From a bacterium (GTDB taxonomy: Bacteria; UBA9089; UBA9088; JAGUXG01): 5,037 nt of DNA. The notes beneath the pieces are model-generated. The model was not told where the DNA came from. It did not search any database and saw only the letters and a list, made by a program, of their open reading frames with translations. The position numbers and the translations under genes were made by a program. Shown here in pieces: positions 1 through 5,037 of this stretch (positions are counted from its first letter, which is position 1; every line of letters begins with the position of its first letter). The stretch is from assembly GCA_020061965.1 (NCBI GenBank), contig JAGUXG010000229.1, forward strand, positions 1-5,037, read 5' to 3'.

Positions 1-98
1 AGCATTGAGTCGGTTGGCAATTTTACATTATGTTCATCCTTAATCAGTTTTACTACTTGCTTAGCATCTCCATAATCTTGTGTCAGGTAATATCTTTC
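1..98 (-). pseudogene. coding-like open frame cut by left edge, unidentified
   Basis: On the minus strand one frame stays open for 32 codons from just after a TAA (complement of 99-101) to the left edge. It reads like protein: YLTQDYGDAKQVVKLIKDEH, then NVKLPTDSM at the edge. The other two minus frames have stops here. The composition (charged, amphipathic, an I/V-K-x-I/K helix) loosely recalls a winged-helix DNA-binding segment of the kind found in some transposases, but this is too short to assign. No ATG, GTG or TTG start with a ribosome binding site lies near its beginning, so this is either the inside of a degraded gene or chance. Confidence is low. Confidence 0.28.
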
Positions 99-109
99 TT
101 ATATTACCT
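85..109. repeat. perfect 9-bp inverted repeat (hairpin)
   Basis: AGGTAATAT at 85-93 is followed by a 7-base loop (94-100) and its exact reverse complement ATATTACCT at 101-109. The stem is mostly A/T and no T-run follows on either strand, so it is a poor intrinsic terminator. A related octamer, TTACCTTA, occurs at 104-111 and again at 122-129. It could be an operator-like palindrome, a small mobile-element end, or chance in AT-rich DNA. Confidence 0.5.
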
Positions 110-142
110 TATATCTGTATCTTACCTTAAAAACTTGAGATT

Positions 143-349
143 TTGGTTAATAGGTGTTATAAGGAGAAATCACTTTCTTGTCTTTTGTATATCCTCCATC
201 AGATTAGTGTTGGTATATTTGAGATAGAAAAGGCAAAGGTAGAAATTATTACTCAGTTAACAGAGGAACAAAGGGAGTTGATAAGGATATTCAATATGGA
301 TGAGAAGGGCTTTAGCAATTTTAAGGAGGCAAAAAGGATTGTAGGCTAA
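143..349 (+). pseudogene. C-terminal coding-like fragment, unidentified
   Basis: This frame is open from 143 to a TAA at 347-349, followed at once by an in-frame TGA (350-352). Only the second half, from about 218, has protein-like composition: IEKAKVEIITQLTEEQRELI, then RIFNMDEKGFSNFKEAKRIVG and stop. The tandem stops and helical, charged ending look like a true C-terminus. The first half (residues 1-25, Cys- and Leu-rich) does not look like the same protein, and the nominal start is a TTG without a ribosome binding site. I do not recognise the family. It is in the same frame as the PabB-like relic that begins near 398, but nothing shows they were one gene. It is most likely the tail of a truncated gene. 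Confidence 0.3.
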
Positions 350-397
350 TGAAAAACTAAAACCTTGATTTATAGCGGATTTTAAGAAGAGAGAAGG

Positions 398-657
398 TTG
401 AAGTTGGGTATAATCACAGATTTTCTCTTAATGTCAATGGAGATAATAGATGAACTTGAGCCAACAAAAAGGGGTTCATACAGAGGCTCCATTAGCTACA
501 TAGGTTTTAACGGCACCTTGGATTTGAATATCGTCATCAGAATATTCATCATAAAGGATAGCATAGCCTATTTAGGCAGGTAAGAGCATAGTAGTAAATT
601 CAGAACCTGAGCTTAAATATTTATGAGACATTGCATAAAGCAGAAGCATTGGTGTAG
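398..657 (+). pseudogene. remnant of chorismate-binding enzyme C-terminus (PabB/TrpE family)
   Basis: The translation from 431 reads MEIIDELEPTKRGSYRG, then SISYIGFNGTLDLNIVIR and IIKDSIAYL. This is the conserved C-terminal signature of chorismate-binding enzymes (aminodeoxychorismate synthase PabB, anthranilate synthase TrpE). The DLNIVIR wording favours PabB, but TrpE is not excluded. The family's GG-S-I-T-G-A-P-K-I-R motif just before is degraded to GIITDFLLMS. The frame hits TAA at 581-583, but homology resumes in another frame at 576 (AGKSIVVNSEPELKY, matching the family's AGAGIVADSDPExEY). It shifts again near 621 to YETLHKAEALV, ending at TAG 655-657. Two frameshifts, the degraded motif and the lack of any upstream catalytic region mark a dead fragment. 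An intact enzyme would act in folate or tryptophan synthesis. The last 37 bases overlap the convergent uvrA gene. Confidence 0.85.
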
Positions 658-3464
658 AGCCTCTTGTCATTTAATACGGCCTTCAAAAACTCACCAGTAT
701 AAGAACCACTTATCCTTGCCAGCTCTTCTGGGGTTCCTTCTGCTACTATATCTCCTCCATCATCTCCGCCTTCAGGGCCCAGGTCTATGATATAATCTGC
801 TGTCTTAATGACATCAAGGTTATGCTCTATGACTAAAATGGTATTGCCCATATCCCTTAGCCTGAAGAGCACATCCAATAGCTTTTGTATATCAGCAAAG
901 TGTAGGCCTGTTGTTGGTTCATCCAAAAGGTACAGGGTAGAACCTGTTGCTCTCTTTGATAGCTCTCCAGAGAGCTTAATTCTCTGTGCCTCTCCACCTG
1001 ATAAAGTTGGTGCTGGTTGTCCAAGCTTGATATAACCAAGGCCTACATCACAGAGAACCTGGAGCTTATTCTTGATAACTGGCAAGCGAGCAAAGAAATG
1101 AAGTGCCTCAGATGCGGTCATATCAAGGATATCAGATATATTCTTGTCCTTGTATTTCACTTGAAGCGTCTCAGAGTTATACCTTTTGCCCTTGCAAGCC
1201 TCACAGGGAATATAAACATCTGGCAGAAAGAACATCTCTATCTTCTTCTCTCCATCACCTTCACACTCCTCACACCTGCCTCCACGAAGATTAAAGCTGA
1301 ACCTTCCTGGTCTATATCCCCGAACCCTTGACTCTGGCAGCTCAGAGAACAGGTATCTTATCGGCGTGAATAAACCCGTATATGTAGCTGGATTAGACCT
1401 TGGTGTCCTGCCGATAGGAGATTGGGTGATGTTTATTACCTTGTCTATATATTCAATGCCCTCAATAGTTTTGTAATGACCAGGCTTTATAGAGGAATGG
1501 TGCAGGATTCCTGCTAAAGCTGGGTGCAGCGTCTCAGAGATTAGACTGCTCTTTCCAGAACCTGAGACACCTGTTACGCAGGTGAATAAGCCGATGGGAA
1601 CCTTGACATCTATATCCTTTAAGTTGTTATGGCTGGCGCCCCTTATTCTTAAGAAACTTTTGGAGGATTTTCTATTTTGTGGGATAGCAATCTCTAATCT
1701 TCTGGAGAGATACTTGCCTGTAAGGGAGGCATCACTCTTCTCAATATCCAAAGGTGTTCCCTTTGCCACAAGATACCCACCGTCTTTACCTGCACCAGGC
1801 CCAAGGTCTATCACACAGTCAGCAGATCGCATCATCTGTTCATCATGCTCAACAACAATGACTGTATTTCCTAATCTCTGCAACCCTTTCAGGGTATCAA
1901 TCAGCTTATGGTTATCCCTTTGATGCAGACCTATTGATGGCTCATCAAGGACATAGAGGACGCCAACTAATCCAGAGCCTATCTGGGTAGCAAGCCGAAT
2001 CCTCTGTCCTTCTCCACCTGAAAGGGTTACAGCTGTTCTGTCTAAGGTAAGGTATGAGATGCCAACATCCTGGAGAAATTTGAGCCTTGCCTTTATCTCT
2101 TTGATAATCTGGCTGGCTATAATCTCCGCTTGCTTCGTCAACTTAAGGTTTTCAAAGAATTTAAGGCAAGCGTCAACTGAAAGACTGCAAACATCAGCGA
2201 TTGAACTTTCATTGATAAGTACAAACAAGCTCTCCTGCTTCAGCCTCTTTCCAGAGCATGTAGAGCATGGTATGTTTGACATATACCTCTCTACCTCTTC
2301 CCTTATATACGCTGACTTTGTCTGCCTGTATCTCCTCTCAAGGTTTGGAATCACACCCTCGTAGTAGGCAGAATAGGAGTAATGGGAGTTATGTCCTTTA
2401 TAGTCAAACCTCAGCTTCTCTTCAGAGCCATATAGGATCAGCCTCTGGATTTCAGGTTTCAGTTTGGCAAACTCCGTAGATAGCTTAAATCCATAATGAG
2501 TAGCTAATGCCTCAAGCTCCTGACCCCTTCTTCCAAAGGGCATACCAATAGGTTTAATAGCACCCTGCCAGATACTCAACTCTTTGTTAGGCACAATAAG
2601 ATCTGGATCAAGCTCAAGTTTTGAGCCCAGGCCATCACAGGATTTACAAGCACCATAAGGCGAGTTGAAGGAAAAGTCCCTTGGTTCAAGCGTATCATAA
2701 GAGATGCCACAATTCCGGCAGCAGGATTCAGAAGAGAAGAGAAGCTCTTCTTTATCACAGACAGCAACAAGCCTTCCCTTTGAAAACTTCATAGCAGTCT
2801 CAACAGAGTCAGAGAGTCTTGGTAGGACCCCATCTTTTATCACCAATCTATCAACCACAACCTCAATGGAGTGTTTCTTATTCCTATCAAGGACTATCTT
2901 TTCAGAAAGGTCTAATATCTTTCCATCTATTCTTATTCTGACAAACCCCTCTTTCTTGGCAAATTCTATCAATTGAGAATGCTCTCCCTTCTTTCCAGAG
3001 ACTAATGGAGAGAGGATGATTAGCTTTGTGCCTTCAGGTCTTTCCATAAGCTGCTTAATCACCTCTGTGCTTGATTGCCTGGTTATCTTCTTGCCGCACC
3101 TATAGCAGTGTTGTTCTCCTATTCTGGCAAAGAGAAGCCTTAGGTAATCAAATATCTCTGTGATTGTGCCGACAGTTGACCTTGGGTTCTTACTGACAGA
3201 CTTTTGTTCAATAGATATAGCTGGGGAAAGCCCCTCTATGTGGTCCAGATCAGGCTTTTCCATCTGACCGAGGAACTGCCGGGCATAAGCTGATAGGGAT
3301 TCAACATATCGCCTCTGGCCCTCAGCATAAATGGTGTCAAAGGCTAAAGAGGATTTGCCAGACCCAGAGACTCCAGTGATGACGATGAGTTTATTGTGGG
3401 GAATCTCAAGGTCAATATTCTTCAGGTTATGCTCCCTTGCTCCCCTAATGATGATACTTTTCAT
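621..3464 (-). CDS. uvrA: UvrA, excinuclease ABC subunit A (DNA damage recognition ATPase)
   Basis: UvrA dimers bind distorted DNA, load UvrB and so start nucleotide excision repair in the cytoplasm. The 947-residue product is full length (E. coli 940). It is a tandem ABC ATPase. The first half has Walker A GVSGSGKS (31-38), signature LSGGE (481-485) and Walker B YVLDEPS ending at 510. The second half has Walker A GVSGSGKS (632-639), signature LSGGEAQRIK (821-830) and Walker B LYLLDEP (844-850). Zinc-binding Cys pairs appear at C120/C123, C249/C252 with C273/C276, C400/C403, and the DNA-contacting finger C731/C734 with C754/C757. The ATG at 3464 was chosen because MKSIIIRGAREHNLKNIDL matches the family N-terminus. 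The frame extends 10 codons further to a TTG at 3494, but those residues have no counterpart. No Shine-Dalgarno sequence precedes the ATG. The last 16 or so residues (from about 931) pass the usual end (EFLKxxL) and run antisense through the PabB-like relic. Confidence 0.98.
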   Translation of the reverse strand: MKSIIIRGAREHNLKNIDLEIPHNKLIVITGVSGSGKSSLAFDTIYAEGQRRYVESLSAYARQFLGQMEKPDLDHIEGLSPAISIEQKSVSKNPRSTVGTITEIFDYLRLLFARIGEQHCYRCGKKITRQSSTEVIKQLMERPEGTKLIILSPLVSGKKGEHSQLIEFAKKEGFVRIRIDGKILDLSEKIVLDRNKKHSIEVVVDRLVIKDGVLPRLSDSVETAMKFSKGRLVAVCDKEELLFSSESCCRNCGISYDTLEPRDFSFNSPYGACKSCDGLGSKLELDPDLIVPNKELSIWQGAIKPIGMPFGRRGQELEALATHYGFKLSTEFAKLKPEIQRLILYGSEEKLRFDYKGHNSHYSYSAYYEGVIPNLERRYRQTKSAYIREEVERYMSNIPCSTCSGKRLKQESLFVLINESSIADVCSLSVDACLKFFENLKLTKQAEIIASQIIKEIKARLKFLQDVGISYLTLDRTAVTLSGGEGQRIRLATQIGSGLVGVLYVLDEPSIGLHQRDNHKLIDTLKGLQRLGNTVIVVEHDEQMMRSADCVIDLGPGAGKDGGYLVAKGTPLDIEKSDASLTGKYLSRRLEIAIPQNRKSSKSFLRIRGASHNNLKDIDVKVPIGLFTCVTGVSGSGKSSLISETLHPALAGILHHSSIKPGHYKTIEGIEYIDKVINITQSPIGRTPRSNPATYTGLFTPIRYLFSELPESRVRGYRPGRFSFNLRGGRCEECEGDGEKKIEMFFLPDVYIPCEACKGKRYNSETLQVKYKDKNISDILDMTASEALHFFARLPVIKNKLQVLCDVGLGYIKLGQPAPTLSGGEAQRIKLSGELSKRATGSTLYLLDEPTTGLHFADIQKLLDVLFRLRDMGNTILVIEHNLDVIKTADYIIDLGPEGGDDGGDIVAEGTPEELARISGSYTGEFLKAVLNDKRLYTNASALCNVS

Positions 3465-3467
3465 TAA

Positions 3468-3494
3468 ATTATATTTTAAGAATCCTCGGTTCAA
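3468..3494 (-). promoter_or_regulatory. possible promoter-like -35/-10 pair before uvrA
   Basis: On the minus strand TTGAAC (3494-3489) and a perfect TATAAT (3473-3468) are separated by 15 bases, shorter than the preferred 17. The -10 hexamer sits only three bases before the uvrA ATG, so initiation at the usual distance would fall at or inside the start codon. It may serve a leaderless message, or be chance in an AT-rich stretch. No LexA-type box (CTGT-N8-ACAG or GAAC-N4-GTTC) is visible nearby. Confidence 0.2.
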
Positions 3495-3521
3495 TCCAAA
3501 GTCAATCAGTGGCTAATAAAT

Positions 3522-4017
3522 TCATGACTGCGTTACCCACATGGTAAGTTCAGCCCTCTTGTATTCAGGGTGATGATAAAACTCTTCTGAAATAGGTGGG
3601 GGTAGATTTAGGGATACCAGGGTCAATTTTATTGGTAGCTCTTACCAAGATTCATAAGGACTCATTCTATCTCTCCATCTGTTTTTCTTTTTATAGTTAT
3701 AGTAAAATGGTAAGTATAGGTTTTGGCTTTAAATTCTTCTTTTTTCTTTTTCAAATTCTTCTATCTCAAATTCAAAGAGACAATCTTCAATTGTCTTATG
3801 AAAAATCTCTACATCAGAATTCCATGTAGGACATCTTATGAGGAATGAAAAGAGGCACTCTGCTTTTATCTTTTAAGCCTTCTAAACCCTCACTTAGACC
3901 GATAGAGCATTTTCTCACAGTATTTCTACAAGCCTCATATACCTTTGCTGTTTGGCTTATCCCCTGGCTCTCTGCCATCTTTACCATCTTAAAAACTCTC
4001 CCTTTTTTATATCTTCT
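3522..4017 (-). pseudogene. decayed IS481-like transposase with internal deletion
   Basis: Two parts of a DDE transposase are readable. The N-terminal helix-turn-helix part (4017 down to about 3832) reads FKMVKMAESQGISQTAKVYE, then ACRNTVRK, a scrambled WLYRSK, and GLEGLKDKSRVPLFIPHKM. The C-terminal part starts at about 3830 with PTWNSDVEIFHKTIED, whose NSDVE-FH motif carries the third catalytic acid. It continues with EIEEFEKEK to a TAA at 3731-3729. After frameshifts come KAKTYTYHF, FYYNYKKKNRWRDRMSPYE, then ILVRATNKIDPGI and LNLPPPISEEF. This order (HTH, GLEGLKDKSR, NSDVE-FH, Y-FNY-RKNRW-D-PYE, LPP) is that of IS481-family integrase-core transposases. The core with the two catalytic Asp residues, probably more than 100 residues, is missing at about 3830-3840. 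With at least three frame changes it cannot work. Confidence 0.82.
3527..3547. repeat. left inverted repeat of the IS relic
   Basis: The core CGTTACCCACATGGTAA (3531-3547) is complementary at 15 of 17 positions to TTACGATGTTGGTAACG (4071-4087). Three outer bases, ACT at 3527-3529, also pair with AGT at 4088-4090 if the G at 3530 is skipped. The transposase C-terminal codons run into this repeat. Confidence 0.5.
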
Positions 4018-4070
4018 CTATCTCTTTCATATTATAATCATCCAGATAGAATAATTTTGCTATAGGGTGA

Positions 4071-4090
4071 TTACGATGTTGGTAACGAGT
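4071..4090. repeat. right inverted repeat of the IS relic
   Basis: TTACGATGTTGGTAACG (4071-4087) plus AGT is the partner of the left repeat at 3527-3547. It lies about 40 bases upstream of a possible original transposase start (ATG complement of 4028-4030, preceded by TATAAT on the minus strand), where a left-end repeat and promoter would be expected. Confidence 0.5.
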
Positions 4091-4092
4091 AA

Positions 4093-4272
4093 AAAAAGGT
4101 CTTTATAGAAGATTTATGCTCTCTGTTGATACTTATAGCTTATGCTCTTCTGGCAGATTAGGCTTTGAAGGTTGCTTGACTTCCCATAGGTGAGATGTGT
4201 CTAAGAGCAAATGATAAGGCAACCTGGGAGATCATAGAGCAGGTTATTGATGCTTCCGAGAATAAAGAATGA
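4093..4272 (+). pseudogene. coding-like remnant, unidentified
   Basis: This is the main plus-strand signal in the otherwise gene-free stretch 4091-4415. One frame reads KKVFIEDLCSLLILIAYALLAD, stop (4159), ALKVA, stop (4177), then LPIGEMCLRANDKATWEIIE followed by QVIDASENKE and TGA at 4270-4272. The last 30 codons have convincing protein composition and a plausible natural end. The two in-frame stops upstream mean it cannot be one gene now. The ATG at 4195 has an AGGTGAG stretch abutting it, too close to be a good ribosome binding site. I do not recognise the family. The first part may not belong with the last. Confidence 0.27.
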
Positions 4273-4374
4273 AAATAAGACAATATTTGAATATTCAGGT
4301 TTAGATCTTTCCAAAGTCGGGCTGTAACATAAAGATGCCTCCTTTAATAAGTCTGCCTATTAATATATTGGCAA

Positions 4375-4405
4375 GTAAAGATTAAACCTTTACACTTATT
4401 TTTTG
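4375..4405 (+). terminator. weak hairpin with T-run, possible terminator
   Basis: GTAAAG (4375-4380) and CTTTAC (4388-4393) form a 6-bp stem around a 7-base loop. On the plus strand a T-rich run, ACTTATTTTTT, follows. The stem is short and A/T-rich, so this would be a weak terminator for anything read rightward. For the leftward Cache gene ending at 4416 the hairpin lies 3' of the stop but lacks a following T-run. Confidence 0.2.
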
Positions 4406-4415
4406 GAGGTATTCC

Positions 4416-5037
4416 CTACCCATCATCCTCTAACCTGGCCAACTCTTCAAACATTATGTCTGCTCCAAGGATAGCGACAATCTCTTCTGAAGTATCACGG
4501 ATAGGCGTAGAGACGGTGATGCAGAGCCTTTTGGTAAACTTGGAGGTATAAAAATCAGAGCAATGGGTCTGTCCATCAGATAGCGGTTGAATAAACCAGT
4601 CCCTATTTGCAAAGCTCTCTTCTTCTTTCAAGGTTTCATACTTGGCTATGTCATGAGGATGGGTGATATTCCTGGTCGTCTTTATTCCCTGAAGGTTCGT
4701 AATATAGATAAACTGGATGAATGGATTCTCCTCAATAAACCTTTTCATCATCTCTTCTTGAGCTTCAACATCCATAGAACGAATCTCCTCTTCTTCTGCC
4801 AACCTTTCAATCAACTCCTTTGCTTCAGAGTAGGCCCTTTTCTTTAAGAGGTCAAAGTCTGATTCAAAGAGGTTTGGCAAATGTTTCTTTGCCTCTCTCA
4901 GTATCTCCTCATCAGAGATAGAGGTTATCCTGCCTTCCTTGTACTCCTCATCTATCCACTTCTGGATATGGACTATTCCAGGATGTCTCTTGTCAATCCT
5001 CCTGCCACCTTCTAATCTGAGATAGGAGTTTATCCAG
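4416..5037 (-). CDS. Cache/PDC-type sensor domain protein, 5' end outside window
   Basis: The frame ends at TAG (complement of 4416-4418) and has no stop through the last base, giving at least 206 codons, so the N-terminus lies beyond the right edge. A TTG at 4880 is an internal Leu codon, not a credible start. Visible residues 1-52 (including YLRLEGGRRIDKRHPGI and HIQKWIDEEYKGERI) are of unknown family. Residues about 60-100 form a long charged helix (KELIERLAEEEEIRSMD). Then comes a PDC/Cache fold: ENPFIQFIYITNLQG, ESFANRDWFIQPLSDG, SDFYTSKFTKRLCITVSTPI, and EIVAILGADI just before the end. R145, W147, Y163 and D193 (visible numbering) resemble ligand-pocket residues of Cache domains. The domain normally senses small molecules outside the cell. 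Here it is C-terminal, with no membrane segment or output domain after it and none in the visible part, so a cytoplasmic sensor or an N-terminal output is possible. Confidence 0.82.
   Translation of the reverse strand, partial: WINSYLRLEGGRRIDKRHPGIVHIQKWIDEEYKEGRITSISDEEILREAKKHLPNLFESDFDLLKKRAYSEAKELIERLAEEEEIRSMDVEAQEEMMKRFIEENPFIQFIYITNLQGIKTTRNITHPHDIAKYETLKEEESFANRDWFIQPLSDGQTHCSDFYTSKFTKRLCITVSTPIRDTSEEIVAILGADIMFEELARLEDDG

Larger units (their letters stand above)
3527..4090 (-). mobile_element. relic of an IS481-like insertion sequence, about 560 bp
   Basis: The decayed transposase lies almost entirely between two imperfect inverted repeats (3527-3547 and 4071-4090), which I take as the element's ends or near-ends. 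The element is much shorter than an intact IS of this family because the transposase core is deleted. No clear target-site duplication is visible: the outer flanks are ...aattcatg on the left and aaaaaaag... on the right. The relic starts 62 bases upstream of the uvrA ATG and separates uvrA from the Cache-domain gene. The exact tips are uncertain, because one transposase reading frame closes at 3522, just outside the left repeat. Confidence 0.55.

Noticed and set aside
30..227. Plus-strand frame of 65 residues, very rich in Leu, Ile, Phe and Tyr, resembling a small membrane protein
   Set aside because: Its composition is what AT-rich DNA gives by chance; there is no ribosome binding site, and it overlaps other scraps and the hairpin.
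3492..3494. TTG as the start of uvrA, adding ten residues
   Set aside because: The extra residues have no match in the UvrA N-terminus and the ATG at 3464 fits the family start exactly.
3465..3600. LexA/SOS box upstream of uvrA
   Set aside because: Neither the CTGT-N8-ACAG nor the GAAC-N4-GTTC type of site is present in a good form.
3541..3715. Direct repeat ATGGTAAGT at 3541-3549 and 3707-3715
   Set aside because: Nine bases in AT-rich DNA are easily chance, and the positions do not match the element ends.
3596..3829. Plus-strand frame of 77 residues, Phe/Leu/Ser-rich
   Set aside because: It is the antisense shadow of the decayed IS481-like transposase, whose minus-strand homology is clear in the same interval.
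3845..4054. Plus-strand frame of 69 residues with hydrophobic stretches
   Set aside because: It is the shadow of the HTH part of the transposase relic on the minus strand.
4587..4847. Plus-strand frame of 86 residues
   Set aside because: It is the antisense shadow of the Cache-domain gene, which has recognisable domain motifs on the minus strand.
4878..4880. TTG as the start of the Cache-domain gene
   Set aside because: The frame is open for another 52 codons to the window edge with protein-like composition, and no ribosome binding site precedes the TTG.
1..5037. CRISPR array, tRNA, rRNA or riboswitch
   Set aside because: No regularly spaced repeats, cloverleaf-like segments or conserved RNA motifs were seen on either strand.

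Overview
The window looks like a piece of an AT-leaning bacterial chromosome (by eye GC is a little above 40 % in genes and lower between them). It carries one complete housekeeping gene, one gene cut by the right edge, and several decayed gene remnants. No plasmid or phage genes are visible. The UvrA is a standard bacterial one. I cannot name a phylum from it. The weak or absent Shine-Dalgarno signals and the gene debris would suit an uncultivated lineage, but that is inference.

Layout, left to right. Bases 1-380 hold only coding-like scraps: a minus-strand open frame running off the left edge, a perfect 9-bp stem hairpin at 85-109, and a plus-strand C-terminal-looking frame ending in tandem stops at 347-352. 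Bases 398-657 are a recognisable but broken end of a chorismate-binding enzyme (PabB/TrpE family) on the plus strand, with at least two frameshifts. It converges on uvrA and overlaps its 3' end. Bases 621-3464 (minus) encode a full-length UvrA, the damage-recognition ATPase of nucleotide excision repair.

Upstream of uvrA, 3527-4090 is the relic of an insertion sequence: an IS481-like transposase on the minus strand with its catalytic middle deleted and its ends frameshifted. It lies between two imperfect inverted repeats that match at 15 of 17 positions. Bases 4091-4415 hold a further plus-strand coding-like scrap (4093-4272) and a weak hairpin. From 4416 to the right edge (minus) lies the 3' part of a gene ending in a Cache/PDC-type ligand-sensing domain. 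Its reading frame stays open to the last base, so its start is outside the window.

The two real genes and the transposon relic all point left (minus). The PabB-like relic and the other plus-strand scraps point right. There is no obvious functional link between uvrA and the sensor gene, and the insertion relic now separates them. The main story is an intact repair gene in a decaying neighbourhood: its C-terminal tail is written in the antisense of a dead gene, and its upstream region abuts a dead transposon. I found no convincing new biological system.
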